Source of the DNA: Pararhizobium sp.
Lineage (GTDB): Bacteria; Pseudomonadota; Alphaproteobacteria; Rhizobiales; Rhizobiaceae
DNA length: 64,000 nucleotides
Direction: 5' to 3'
Assembly: GCA_017794825.1 (NCBI GenBank)
Contig: CP051237.1
Span: 5,040,501 to 5,104,500, forward strand
The notes beneath the pieces were generated by a model. The model was not told where the DNA came from. It made no database searches and saw only the letters and a list, made by a program, of their open reading frames with translations. The stretch's first letter is position 1. Every line of letters begins with the position of its first letter. A program made the position numbers and the translations under genes. Positions 42,008-51,976 of this stretch are shown here, piece after piece.

Positions 42008-44290
42008 CTACCCTCTTCGCCGTCCGCGGCGAACCGGGCCGCGTTGCTTGCGAGTACTGCTGTTCGCCTTGTGAAAGGAGCGCGTCGCCGTCGGCAACTT
42101 GCGCCCCTCACTCAGCATTTCGAAACGCAGCGCGCCTGCAAGCGGAATCGCTTCGGCAAGCCGCACTTCCACGCGGTCGCCCAACCGATATCCCATGCCG
42201 GACTTTTCTCCAACCATCGCCTGATGCGTTTCATCGTAGATATAGTAGTCCAGACCGAGGGTGGAAACGGGTACGAAGCCATCTGCGCCAAATTGAGGCA
42301 GGCTGACAAACAGACCGGATCTGGTGACGCCGGAAATCTGGCCATTGAATATCTCGCCCACCCGGTCAGCCAGATGATGCGCGATCAGCCGGTCGACCGT
42401 GTCGCGTTCCGCGGCCATGGCCCGGCGCTCGAACGCGGAGATTTCCGCAGCGATCTCCTCCAGGTTCTCTATTTCCCTGGTGGTGACGCCGCCCTCTCCA
42501 AGTCCGTAGGCTGCAATCAGCGCGCGATGCACGATCAAATCAGAGTAGCGACGTATCGGCGAGGTGAAGTGCGCGTACTTCCTCAAATTCAGGCCGAAAT
42601 GGCCGATATTGTCAGGGCTGTAGACGGCTTGGCTTTGCGAGCGCAGCACCATTTCGCTGACCATCGTCTCAAAGGGCTTGTCGCGCGCGCCGGCCAGTAT
42701 TCCATTGAAACTGTTGGACCGCAGATTTCCCTTCGAAAGGGACATGTTCAGCGTTTTCAGGAAATCGCGCAGCGCCTCCTGCTTGGCGAGCGACGGCTCG
42801 TCGTGGATGCGATAGATCAGCGGCTGACGCTTGCGTTCGAGGCTTTCGGCGGCCGAAACGTTCGCCTGGATCATGAACTCCTCGATCAGCCGGTGCGCAT
42901 CCAGGCGATCGGGAACGATCACATCGGCGACGCTCCCGTCCTCATTCAGCCGGATCTTGCGTTCCGGCAGGTCGAGGTCGAGCGGCTGCCGCCGGTCGCG
43001 CCCCCTCTTCAGCACGTCGTAGGCATGCCAGAGGGGCTTGAGAACGCCATCGAGTATCGTTTCGGTCTTGTCGTCAGGCGCCCCGTCGATCGCCTGCTGC
43101 GCCTGGGTGTAGGCAAGGCGCGCCGCGCTCTTCATCATGACGCGGTGAAACGTGTGTCCGATCTTTCGGCCATCGCGAGAGAAAGTCATCCGCACAGCGA
43201 GGGCGGGGCGGTCCACGCCTTCCTTCAGTGAACACAGATCGTTCGATATGCGTTCCGGAAGCATCGGCACGACCCGGTCCGGGAAATAGACCGAATTGCC
43301 GCGCTTGAAGGCCTCCCGGTCCAGTGCGGAATCCGGGCGAACATACCAGGCGACATCGGCGATCGCGACATAGACGACGACGCCCCCCTTGTTTTCGGGG
43401 TTGTCGTCGGCCTCAGCGAAAACCGCGTCGTCGTGGTCCTTGGCGTCCCCCGGGTCGATGGTGACGAGCGGGATCTTGCGCCAGTCCTCGCGATTTTTCA
43501 TCGTCGCATGGTCGGCTTTTGCAGCTTCGTCCAGAACAGACGGAGGGAAGACGTGCGGAATGCCGTGGGCGTGGAGCGCGATGGTGGATATCGCCCGTTC
43601 GCTCGCCACCGATCCGACGACGTCCTGGATCTTTCCGCGGTTGAGCCCGTGACGTCCGGACCGCGCCGACTGCACCTCGACGAGGTCGCCGTCCTTCGCC
43701 TTGCCGACGTCATCTGGAGCGATGAGGATTTCTTTGTCGCGCCGCTCAACCGGCTCGATACGGCCGCCGCCGCCGGGCGTCGACCGGAAGACGCCGAGCG
43801 TGAAGCCCTTCGACCGTTCGAGAACCTTCATGACGCGTCCGGTGAAAGGCGCGTCCGTCGGGTCGTCGTTCTGGGCGATGCGGGCGAGCACCTGGTCGCC
43901 GACGCCAGGCGCCGGGCCACGCTTGCGGTTTTTCGAAGGGCGTTCGGCGCGAATGCGCACCGCGGGCGCTGTCGAGCCGTCATCCGGCCATTCGGACGGT
44001 CGCGCCATCAGGCTCCCGTCGTCTTCGCGCGCGACGATTTCGAGAACCGTCACCGGCGGTAGGGAGCCCGGTCGAACAAGGGTCTTGCGCCGTTTTTCGA
44101 GCAGTCCGTCGTTCTCGAGATCCTTCAGAAGCAGCTTGAGGTCTATCCGGTCCTGGCCTTTGAGGGAAAACGCCTTGGCGATATCGCGCTTCGACGCGCG
44201 GTTCGGATTTTCCGCGATGAAACGCAACACGGTTTCGCGATCCGGAATGGCGCCTTTTGCATCCTCTTTCCTGATCTGCTTCTTCGCCAA
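42008..44290 (-). CDS. rnr: ribonuclease R
   Basis: A 3'-5' processive exoribonuclease of the RNB family that degrades structured RNA. The 760 residues contain N-terminal winged-helix and cold-shock domains. The RNB core has the catalytic aspartate cluster in DPGDAKDHDDAVF (about 279-291) and LRKYAHFTSPIRRYSDL near 565. An S1 domain (VGEIFNGQISGVTRSGLFV) and a basic tail follow. The only suitable start is TTG at 44290, two bases after the topA stop, so it is coupled to topA. TTG may lower expression. Confidence 0.95.
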   Translation of the reverse strand: MAKKQIRKEDAKGAIPDRETVLRFIAENPNRASKRDIAKAFSLKGQDRIDLKLLLKDLENDGLLEKRRKTLVRPGSLPPVTVLEIVAREDDGSLMARPSEWPDDGSTAPAVRIRAERPSKNRKRGPAPGVGDQVLARIAQNDDPTDAPFTGRVMKVLERSKGFTLGVFRSTPGGGGRIEPVERRDKEILIAPDDVGKAKDGDLVEVQSARSGRHGLNRGKIQDVVGSVASERAISTIALHAHGIPHVFPPSVLDEAAKADHATMKNREDWRKIPLVTIDPGDAKDHDDAVFAEADDNPENKGGVVVYVAIADVAWYVRPDSALDREAFKRGNSVYFPDRVVPMLPERISNDLCSLKEGVDRPALAVRMTFSRDGRKIGHTFHRVMMKSAARLAYTQAQQAIDGAPDDKTETILDGVLKPLWHAYDVLKRGRDRRQPLDLDLPERKIRLNEDGSVADVIVPDRLDAHRLIEEFMIQANVSAAESLERKRQPLIYRIHDEPSLAKQEALRDFLKTLNMSLSKGNLRSNSFNGILAGARDKPFETMVSEMVLRSQSQAVYSPDNIGHFGLNLRKYAHFTSPIRRYSDLIVHRALIAAYGLGEGGVTTREIENLEEIAAEISAFERRAMAAERDTVDRLIAHHLADRVGEIFNGQISGVTRSGLFVSLPQFGADGFVPVSTLGLDYYIYDETHQAMVGEKSGMGYRLGDRVEVRLAEAIPLAGALRFEMLSEGRKLPTATRSFHKANSSTRKQRGPVRRGRRRG

Positions 44291-44292
44291 AT

Positions 44293-46878
44293 TCAGCTCT
44301 CGGTCTTCGCGGCGGGTTTCTTGCGCTTGGCCGGCGCCTTGCGCGTCTTCGCCTTGCCGCCGCCTTTTGCGGCTTTGGCCGCAATCAGTTCGAGCGCCTG
44401 TTCCATCGTCACCGATTCAGGTTTCATGTCCTTTGACAGCGTCGCGTTGACCTTGCCCCAGTTGACGTAGGGGCCATAGCGTCCGTCGCGAACCGTGATC
44501 GCGCCGCCGTCGGGATGATCGCCGAGTTCCTTGAGCGCCGCCGCCTTGGCGCGGCGTCCGCCGCCATTGGCCTTTTTTTCGGCAATCAGAGTGACGGCGC
44601 GGTTCAGGCCCACGGAGAACACATCCTCGATGCTGTCGAGATTGGCGTAGACGCCCTCGCTGTGCACGAACGGACCATAGCGGCCGAGCCCGGCCGATAT
44701 CATCTTTCCGGTTTCGGGGTGCTTGCCGACATCGCGCGGAAGCGAGAGCAGGGCGAGCGCCTTTTCGTGGTCGACATCTTCGGGCTTCCATCCCTTCGGC
44801 AGGCTGGAACGCTTTGCGTCCTTGCCATCGCCGCGCTGAACATAGGGGCCGAAGCGGCCGGTTCGAAGCGTGATCGGCTCGCCGGTATGCGGATCATTGC
44901 CCAGTTCCGCCGGCTCGTCCGATCCGGAGGCCTCGGCGTCGGCGCCGTTTGCGCCCAGTTGCCGCGTATAGCCGCATTCCGGATAGTTCGAGCAGCCAAC
45001 GAAGGCGCCGTAGCGCGACAGTTTCAGCGACAGGTTACCGGTTCCGCATTTCGGGCAGATCCGGGGATTGGAGCCGTCCTCGCGCTCGGGGAAGACCAGA
45101 GGCGCCAGTTCCTCGTTCAGGGCGTCCAGAACATTGGAGACGCGCAGCTCCTTGGTGTTTTCGATGTGGGTCAGGAATTCAGACCAGAAATCCTTCAGCA
45201 CGTCTTTCCAGGCGAGGTCGCCGGCCGAAATCTTGTCGAGCTTCTCCTCCAGCGCCGCGGTGAAATCATATTCGACGTAGCGCTCGAAGAAATTCTCGAG
45301 AAACGCGGTGACCAGGCGTCCCTTTGCTTCGGGAATAAGCTTGCGCTTGTCGATGGTCACGTATTCGCGGTCGCGCAGCGTCGCGAGCGTCGCCGCATAG
45401 GTCGAAGGCCGACCGATGCCCAGCTCTTCCATCTTCTTGATGAGGCTCGCCTCTGAGTAGCGCGGTGGCGGCTCGGTGAAATGCTGAGAGGCGTCGATCT
45501 TGTCGCGTTCGAGTTGATCCTTCGCGTCGATCCGCGGCAGCCGCTTGTCGTCGCTCTCGTCCGCCGGGTCGGTGTCTTCCTTCTGGTCGGTGTAGGCGGC
45601 GATGAAGCCGTCGAAGCGGATGACGGATCCGGTGGCCCTGAGGCCGGCGCGGCTGTCGCCGTTGACGGCGCTGATCTCCACAGTCGTCCGCTCGATCTCG
45701 GCCGAGGCCATCTGGCTTGCGATCGCACGCTTCCAGACAAGGTCGTAGAGGCGAAGCTGGTCGGAATCCAGAAACCGCTTCATCTGGTCAGGCGTGCGCG
45801 AAAAGTCGGTCGGACGGATCGCCTCGTGGGCCTCTTGGGCGTTCTTCGCCTTCGTCGCGTAGAAGCGCGGTTTTTCCGGACGGTAGCGATCGCCGAACTG
45901 CTCGCCAATCGCCTGTCTGGCGGCGTCGATCGCCTCGCCGGCCATCTGCACCCCGTCGGTTCTCATATAAGTAATGAGACCAACAGTCTCGCCGCCGATG
46001 TCGATGCCCTCATACAGGCGCTGCGCGACCTGCATGGTGCGCGACGCGTTGAAGCCGAGCTTCGAGGAGGCCGCCTGCTGCAGCGTCGAGGTGGTGAAGG
46101 GCGGTGCCGGATTGCGCTTCGTCGGTTTCGCCTCGACGCTTTCGGCGACGAAGGTCGCGCCGTCAAGCATTGTCTTCAGGCGGTTGGCGTCGTCGGCGTT
46201 CGTCACCGACATCTTCTGCAATTTCTTGCCGTCGGCCGAAACCAGCCGGGCCTCGAAGCCTTCGCTGCGCGGCGTCTGCAGGTGAGCGATGATCTGCCAG
46301 TATTCCTCGGAAATAAAACGCTCGATTTCAGCTTCGCGGTCGCAGACGAGTCTCAGCGCAACCGACTGCACGCGGCCGGCGGAGCGTGCGCCGGGCAGCT
46401 TGCGCCAGAGAACCGGCGACAGGTTGAAGCCGACCAGATAGTCCAGCGCGCGTCGCGCCAGATACGCGTCGACGAGCGAAGCGTCGATGTCGCGCGGATT
46501 GGCCATGGCGTCGAGAACAGCACGCTTGGTGATGGCGTTGAAGACCACGCGCTTGACCGGCTTGTCGCCGAGCACGCCGCGTTTATTGCTCAGCACCTGC
46601 AGCACGTGCCAGGAAATCGCCTCGCCCTCGCGGTCGGGGTCGGTCGCCAGAATCAGGCCGTCGGATTTCTTGACCGCTTCGGAAATTTCCTTCAGCCGCT
46701 TGTTGGACGCCGTGTCGACCTGCCAGCTCATTTCGAAGTCTTCGTCCGGCCGCACCGAACCGTCCTTGGCGGGCAGATCACGGACATGGCCAAAGGATGC
46801 AAGGACCTTGTAATCGGAACCAAGGTACTTGTTTATCGTCTTGGCTTTTGCGGGAGACTCGACAACTACTACATTCAT
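44293..46878 (-). CDS. topA: DNA topoisomerase I
   Basis: Type IA topoisomerase that relaxes negative supercoils, 861 residues. The Toprim domain begins NVVVVESPAKAKTINKYLG and has ATDPDREGEAISWH. The active-site tyrosine is in GLITYMRTDGVQM. One C-terminal zinc ribbon is clear (CPKCGTG with CSNYPECG), followed by several degenerate repeats (FGPYVQRGDG, YGPFVHSEG and YGPYVNWGK types) and a Lys/Ala-rich tail. ATG 46878 gives the family N-terminus; the 54 in-frame codons before it are not conserved. Confidence 0.97.
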   Translation of the reverse strand: MNVVVVESPAKAKTINKYLGSDYKVLASFGHVRDLPAKDGSVRPDEDFEMSWQVDTASNKRLKEISEAVKKSDGLILATDPDREGEAISWHVLQVLSNKRGVLGDKPVKRVVFNAITKRAVLDAMANPRDIDASLVDAYLARRALDYLVGFNLSPVLWRKLPGARSAGRVQSVALRLVCDREAEIERFISEEYWQIIAHLQTPRSEGFEARLVSADGKKLQKMSVTNADDANRLKTMLDGATFVAESVEAKPTKRNPAPPFTTSTLQQAASSKLGFNASRTMQVAQRLYEGIDIGGETVGLITYMRTDGVQMAGEAIDAARQAIGEQFGDRYRPEKPRFYATKAKNAQEAHEAIRPTDFSRTPDQMKRFLDSDQLRLYDLVWKRAIASQMASAEIERTTVEISAVNGDSRAGLRATGSVIRFDGFIAAYTDQKEDTDPADESDDKRLPRIDAKDQLERDKIDASQHFTEPPPRYSEASLIKKMEELGIGRPSTYAATLATLRDREYVTIDKRKLIPEAKGRLVTAFLENFFERYVEYDFTAALEEKLDKISAGDLAWKDVLKDFWSEFLTHIENTKELRVSNVLDALNEELAPLVFPEREDGSNPRICPKCGTGNLSLKLSRYGAFVGCSNYPECGYTRQLGANGADAEASGSDEPAELGNDPHTGEPITLRTGRFGPYVQRGDGKDAKRSSLPKGWKPEDVDHEKALALLSLPRDVGKHPETGKMISAGLGRYGPFVHSEGVYANLDSIEDVFSVGLNRAVTLIAEKKANGGGRRAKAAALKELGDHPDGGAITVRDGRYGPYVNWGKVNATLSKDMKPESVTMEQALELIAAKAAKGGGKAKTRKAPAKRKKPAAKTES

Positions 46879-47066
46879 GAGAAACTCTGGAGGTGGCGTC
46901 TTTTCGGCTCGCGAAACCGGTGCAAGCGGTGAATCGAGGCTCAGCAAATGAACATCCGGCGGCGAATGGTCAAGAGGGCAGAGCGACATTTTTGGGCGAA
47001 GCCGCCCTCGCATATGGTGTCTTTCGACGGTGTTATGCAACCCGTATCGCGCGTTTACGCGCCGCG

Positions 47067-48215
47067 TCAGTCCGACGAACAGGGCATTGCGAGCGACACC
47101 ATTCCACCGGCGTGACGCTCGATCCGGCCGGCCAGATCAAGCTCCAGAAGCACCATCTGAACCTGCGACGCTGCGACGCCGACGTGTCGAATGATGTCGT
47201 CGATCGCGATCGGCGCCGGTCCCATCAATTCGGCGATGCGTTCGCGGTCCGCGTCGGCAGGGGGCGGGGCGGCCGCCGGTTCGCGGAGCTGGTCTTCCGC
47301 CTGCAATCCCAAATCTTCCGGAATGGAGACGAGCGGATCGATCGCAGAAACGACATGGCCGGGTTCTGCGGCGAGGATGGCGCCGTCGCGGATAAGATCG
47401 TTGGTTCCCTTCGCGCGCGGATCGAGCGGCGATCCGGGAACCGCGAAGACCAGTCGTCCATAGTCGCCGGCGAGTCGCGCCGAGATCAGCGAGCCAGAGC
47501 GTTTGGCCGCTTCGACAACGACCAGACCGAGACTGATCCCGGCAATGATCCGGTTGCGCCTTGGAAAATCCCGCGCGCGGGGTTCGTGGCCGAACGGCGT
47601 CTCGCTCAAAACGATTCCGGTTTCGGCGATCCTGTTCATCAGCGGAATGTTCTGCGGCGGGTAGGGCCTGTCCAGTCCGCCGGCAAGCACGGCGATGGTT
47701 CCGGTCGGCACGGCCGCTTCATGCGCCGCGGCGTCTATTCCGCGCGCGAGCCCGGACGTCACCGAGAAGCCCGCTTCGCCTATTCCCCGGGCGAGGATCC
47801 CGGCGATCTTGCATCCGGCGATCGAGGCGTTACGCGATCCGACGATCGCTGCGGACGGCCTGGCGAAGAGGCTCGCGTCGCCTCTGATCGTGATGATCGG
47901 CGGCGCGGAATCGATCGTGCGCAGCGCAGGCGGATAGTCGGGCTCGCAGGATGCGATCAGCCGGCAGCCTGCGCGTTCAGCTTTCTCCAGTTCGTGTTCG
48001 CCGACATCCCGGCCGGCGATCCGGAAAGGCCGCGCGAGACCTCCGCGTCGCGCAAGTTCCGGCAAGGCCTTGAGGGCTGCGCCGGCGTCGCCGAAGCGCA
48101 TGATCAGCTTGTGAAACGTCACGGGACCGACATTCGGGCTGCGGATCAGCCTTATTCTGTCGATCAGTTCGTTTTCACTGAGGGATCGCAGGCCGCCCGC
48201 CGCGATCCTGGCCAT
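47067..48215 (-). CDS. dprA: DNA processing protein DprA
   Basis: Binds incoming single-stranded DNA and loads RecA during transformation. The 382 residues include a Rossmann-like core with IVGSRNASIAGCKIAG, SGLARGIDAAAHEAA, LAGGLDRPYPPQN and FPRRNRIIAGIS. A C-terminal winged-helix-like part begins about residue 318. It is well conserved in non-transformable bacteria too, so it does not prove competence. It sits between topA and plsY, a common alphaproteobacterial order. Confidence 0.95.
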   Translation of the reverse strand: MARIAAGGLRSLSENELIDRIRLIRSPNVGPVTFHKLIMRFGDAGAALKALPELARRGGLARPFRIAGRDVGEHELEKAERAGCRLIASCEPDYPPALRTIDSAPPIITIRGDASLFARPSAAIVGSRNASIAGCKIAGILARGIGEAGFSVTSGLARGIDAAAHEAAVPTGTIAVLAGGLDRPYPPQNIPLMNRIAETGIVLSETPFGHEPRARDFPRRNRIIAGISLGLVVVEAAKRSGSLISARLAGDYGRLVFAVPGSPLDPRAKGTNDLIRDGAILAAEPGHVVSAIDPLVSIPEDLGLQAEDQLREPAAAPPPADADRERIAELMGPAPIAIDDIIRHVGVAASQVQMVLLELDLAGRIERHAGGMVSLAMPCSSD

Positions 48216-48280
48216 CAGAGCATCCTGCTCTTGTCCGGGGCTGATGGCTTGGCCCGTTCATTATAACCTGAAAACATATA

Positions 48281-48895
48281 TTATCCCTTGTCTCCAATCC
48301 TGCTTTCCTCACCGGAAACGAGCCGTGCAATATTGGCTCTGTGCTTGAAAATGGCGATTGCGCTCATGATTGTCAGCAATTGCGCGATATGGGCGTGACC
48401 GAGCAGAAAAACGGCGACCGGCACGACGATGACCGCGACCAGCGCCGCAAGTGACGAGTAGCGGCTTAAGAAGGCCGTTGCGAGCCACACAACGGCGAAA
48501 ATAGCGCAGCCGAGTGGCAAAAGCGCCAGCAGCACGCCGAGATAGGTCGAAATGCCCTTGCCGCCGCGGAACTTCAGCCAGACCGGAAAACAGTGACCGA
48601 CAAAGGCGCCGAACCCGGCGACGATCGCCGCATCCAGTCCGTATGTCTTCGCAACCAGCACGGCCACGACGCCCTTCAGCGCGTCGAGAATGAGGGTCGC
48701 CGCCGCCAGCCCCTTGTTGCCTGTGCGCAGCACGTTGGTCGCGCCGATATTGCCGGAGCCGATCGAACGGATGTCGCCAAGGCCCGCCATACGGGTCAGA
48801 ATCAGCCCGAAGGGGATGGAGCCGAGGAGGTAGCCAAAGGCCAGGGCTCCAAGGAAAAGGGGCAGGCTCAATTGCCAGCTCATCGGATCAGGCAT
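48281..48895 (-). CDS. plsY: glycerol-3-phosphate acyltransferase PlsY
   Basis: Inner-membrane enzyme that moves the acyl group from acyl-phosphate to glycerol-3-phosphate, the first step of phospholipid synthesis. The 204 residues have five helices and the three signature loops GSIPFGLIL, SIGSGNIGATNVLR and GHCFPVWLKFRGGKG. The ATG at 48895 is preferred over GTG at 48907, though neither has a clear ribosome site. It is followed 65 bases later by dprA on the same strand. Confidence 0.95.
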   Translation of the reverse strand: MPDPMSWQLSLPLFLGALAFGYLLGSIPFGLILTRMAGLGDIRSIGSGNIGATNVLRTGNKGLAAATLILDALKGVVAVLVAKTYGLDAAIVAGFGAFVGHCFPVWLKFRGGKGISTYLGVLLALLPLGCAIFAVVWLATAFLSRYSSLAALVAVIVVPVAVFLLGHAHIAQLLTIMSAIAIFKHRANIARLVSGEESRIGDKG

Positions 48896-49046
48896 GGTCG
48901 CAACCACCCGTTGTCATTGTCACTGGGCTCACCTTGTTCGAAAGCATGCGCCGGGAAAGAGTCCTAGCCGGATCGCGGGCGCATCGCAACACGGCTATGG
49001 GGGAGGCGAGGACGCTGCGTGATCTTTTTCCGGTGAACGGAAGAAG

Positions 49047-50096
49047 TTATCGCAGCCCTTCATTGATGCTGTTCAGCACACGGCTGCCCGGGCAAAGCTC
49101 GTCCTTGCCCAGACTGTTCAGAGGTCTGGTTGCAAGCTCGAGGGTGTGATTGAGATCCTGGGTATTCGGGTCGAGATACAAAAGCCCGGTCAGGATTTTC
49201 TTTTCCTCCCGCGCGGCCTGCATGGACATCAGCGCCTTGTTGCGGTCGTCGGTCTGGTGACTGTCGCTCGCCTTGTGCAGATGGATGACGGAGCCGTCGT
49301 GCAATGTGATCGCCTGGGTCGTGCCGGGGTCATACTGTGTTCGAATCTCTTCACGCATCGGTACGAAATCGAGCGGCATGGCTTCGAGATGCGCCCGGGT
49401 CGCGGCGTAGCTCTTCGTCGACCCGACGTGGTTGGCGAAGGTCACGCAGGGAGACACGATATCGATGAAGGCAAATCCCTGGTGCGCCATGGCGGCTCGT
49501 ATCAGAGGCTCAAGCTGTTCCTTGTCGCCGGAGAAGCTGCGGGCGACGAAACTGGCGCCCTGGAGCAACGCAAGGCTCGCCAGATCGATCCCCTCGAACG
49601 GCGTTGGCGATCCGTATTTGCTCACCGAGCCAAAATCCGCAGTGGCGCTGTCCTGACCCTTGGTCAGGCCATAGCAGCCATTGTTGGCCACGATGTAGGT
49701 CATGTTCACGTTGCGCCGTATCAGATGCACGAACTGTCCCATTCCGATGGACGCAGTGTCGCCATCGCCGGACAGGCCGATATAGATCAGATCCCTGTTG
49801 GCGACGCTCGCCCCGGTTGCAACGGACGGCATCCGGCCGTGCACCGAGTTGAAGCCGTGGCTGCGTCCCAGGAAATAGGTGGGCGTCTTCGATGAACAGC
49901 CGATCCCGGAAAGCTTTGCGATCCGGTGCGGCGGTATCGACGACAAAAAGCAGGCGTTGCGGATCGCCGTGGAGATGCTGTCATGGCCGCAGCCCGCGCA
50001 GAGCGTCGAGATCGAACCGTCATAGTCCGCGATTGTGTAACCAAGCGCATTGACCGGGAGGCGGGGATGGCGGAATTTCGGCTTGAAATAGGACAT
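49047..50096 (-). CDS. korB: 2-oxoacid:ferredoxin oxidoreductase, beta subunit (KorB-like)
   Basis: A 349-residue thiamine-diphosphate subunit. C33, C36 and C67 (CAGCG and GIGCSSK) plus a later cysteine (SPCVTF) look like the [4Fe-4S] ligands. The TPP/Mg site is GDGDTASIG (110-118) with NNG at 138. With the alpha subunit it oxidatively decarboxylates a 2-oxoacid to its acyl-CoA and reduces ferredoxin. 2-Oxoglutarate is the usual substrate of this two-subunit type, but it is not proven here. It overlaps the alpha gene by one base (TGATG). Confidence 0.9.
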   Translation of the reverse strand: MSYFKPKFRHPRLPVNALGYTIADYDGSISTLCAGCGHDSISTAIRNACFLSSIPPHRIAKLSGIGCSSKTPTYFLGRSHGFNSVHGRMPSVATGASVANRDLIYIGLSGDGDTASIGMGQFVHLIRRNVNMTYIVANNGCYGLTKGQDSATADFGSVSKYGSPTPFEGIDLASLALLQGASFVARSFSGDKEQLEPLIRAAMAHQGFAFIDIVSPCVTFANHVGSTKSYAATRAHLEAMPLDFVPMREEIRTQYDPGTTQAITLHDGSVIHLHKASDSHQTDDRNKALMSMQAAREEKKILTGLLYLDPNTQDLNHTLELATRPLNSLGKDELCPGSRVLNSINEGLR

Positions 50097-51976
50097 CAGA
50101 CAGTCTCCGGATGCAGTTTGACGACATTGGCGCTTTCAAGGTCCAGCGCCTGCCTGATCTGGTTGGCGATGGTGCGCGCGGTGATCGGGATGCCGGAATA
50201 ATTCAGCACGGATGCAAGTTTGTCCGGCGAGACATGACATTCGTTCATGATGAGCTGTCGCATCTGGCCATCCCGATTCTGTTCGATCACGAAAACGACG
50301 TCGTGCTCGCGGATGAACTCGTCGAGACTTTTGTGGAAGGGAAAGGCGCGAAGACGCATCGTGTCGATCGGGTAGCCTTCCTCGGCCAGCATCTCGACTG
50401 CTTCGTAGGCGGGAGACGCCGATGTGCCAAAGAACAGCGCGCCGAGTTTCTTGCGCGACTTGGGTTTCTTCACCTCGACCGGCGGATGCGTCTTGGGCTC
50501 CGGCACGTATGATTTCGCGGTTTCGAACTTGCGCAGCAGGCGGTCGACGTTCCGCACGTAATCCTCGCCGCGCTCGGAGTAGATCGCCATCTCGTTCTTG
50601 GAGGATCCGCGGGTGAAGAACGCGCCCTTGTCCGGATGGGTTCCGGGCAGGGTGCGGTAGCAGATCCCGTCGCCGTCGACGTCGAGATACCGGCCGAATT
50701 TTTCGACGGTGTCCAGCGCTTCGGCGTCAAGAACCTTGCCGCGGTCCATTTCGTAGTCGTCATCCCACTCGAGGGGCGGCGACATGACGTCGTTCATGCC
50801 GAGATCCAGATCGGACATGATGATGATCGGCGTCTGAAACCGCTCCGCGAGATCGAAGGCCTGAACGGTCATGTCGAAGCACTCGCGCGGCGTCGCGGGA
50901 AACAGCAGCATGTGCTTGGTGTCGCCGTGACTGGCATAGGCCGCCGCCAGGATGTCGGACTGCTGGCTGCGTGTGGGCATGCCTGTCGACGGGCCGGACC
51001 GCTGTACGTCGATCAGGACGACAGGCACCTCGGCGAAGTAGGCAAGGCCCAGGAACTCGCTCATCAGCGACAGGCCGGGGCCGGACGTGGCGGTGAAGGC
51101 GCGCGCGCCGTTCCAGCCGGCGCCGACGACGATGCCCATGGCTGCGATCTCGTCCTCGGCCTGCAGGATGGCGAAGTTCTTCTTGCCGGTTCCCGGATCG
51201 ATCCGCATCCGTTGCGCATATTTGGAAAACGCGTCGATAACGGATGTCGACGGCGTGATCGGGTACCATGCCGCAACCGTGGCGCCGCCATAGATGGCGC
51301 CCAGCGCCGCGGCGGTGTTGCCGTTCATCAGGATGTGATTGCTTTCCTTGATATGCGGGGCGTCGTTGCCGCCCATTTCCAGCCGGATGGGCAAGGGGCA
51401 CGAGAAATTTTCCGTGGCGAACTGATAACCCATTTCGAGGGCCCTCACATTCGGATGGATAAGCTTTTCCTTGCCCTTGAACTGGTCGTTCAGCAGGTCC
51501 TTCAGGATCGAAAAGCGGATATCCAGAAGCGCGGCAATCGCCCCGACATACACCACGTTCTTAAGGAGTTGCTGCAGGCGAGGGACCTTGAACTCCCGCA
51601 TGCACATTTCTGTCAGCGGGATACCAAAATACGTAATGTCGTCCCGCTTCAGATGGGGCGCAAGGGGCTTGGTATTGTCGTAGACGAAGTAGCCGCCGGG
51701 CTCGATGTCGGCGATGTCCTGCTCCATCGTTTGCGGGTTGACGCAGACCATCAGGTCCACGCCGCCGCGCCGGCCGAGATAACCCTTTGAACTGACCCGC
51801 ACCTCGTACCAGGTCGGCAGTCCCTGGATGTTGGAGGGAAAGATGTTTCGTGGACTGACCGGAATGCCCATCCGGAAGATCGCCTTGGCGAAGAGGTGAT
51901 TGGCGGAGGCGGAGCCCGTGCCGTTCACATTGGCGAATTTGACGACGAAGTCGTTGATGCCCTTGATCTGCTTCAT
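50096..51976 (-). CDS. korA: 2-oxoacid:ferredoxin oxidoreductase, alpha subunit with fused gamma domain (KorA-like)
   Basis: A 626-residue fusion. The N-terminal gamma domain (about 1-190) begins INDFVVKFANVNGTGSASANHL. The alpha/pyrimidine-binding domain follows, with GNTAAALGAIYGGATVAAWYPITPSTSV. The CoA-handling region has ATSGPGLSLMSEFLGLAYF. ATG 51976 overlaps the stop of the upstream flavoprotein by four bases (ATGA), so all three genes are coupled. The 36 codons upstream of this ATG belong to the flavoprotein's other frame. Confidence 0.92.
   Translation of the reverse strand: MKQIKGINDFVVKFANVNGTGSASANHLFAKAIFRMGIPVSPRNIFPSNIQGLPTWYEVRVSSKGYLGRRGGVDLMVCVNPQTMEQDIADIEPGGYFVYDNTKPLAPHLKRDDITYFGIPLTEMCMREFKVPRLQQLLKNVVYVGAIAALLDIRFSILKDLLNDQFKGKEKLIHPNVRALEMGYQFATENFSCPLPIRLEMGGNDAPHIKESNHILMNGNTAAALGAIYGGATVAAWYPITPSTSVIDAFSKYAQRMRIDPGTGKKNFAILQAEDEIAAMGIVVGAGWNGARAFTATSGPGLSLMSEFLGLAYFAEVPVVLIDVQRSGPSTGMPTRSQQSDILAAAYASHGDTKHMLLFPATPRECFDMTVQAFDLAERFQTPIIIMSDLDLGMNDVMSPPLEWDDDYEMDRGKVLDAEALDTVEKFGRYLDVDGDGICYRTLPGTHPDKGAFFTRGSSKNEMAIYSERGEDYVRNVDRLLRKFETAKSYVPEPKTHPPVEVKKPKSRKKLGALFFGTSASPAYEAVEMLAEEGYPIDTMRLRAFPFHKSLDEFIREHDVVFVIEQNRDGQMRQLIMNECHVSPDKLASVLNYSGIPITARTIANQIRQALDLESANVVKLHPETV

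Noticed and set aside
45481..46932. 483-codon open frame on the + strand opposite topA
   Set aside because: Antisense shadow of topA with no domain; topA is certain.
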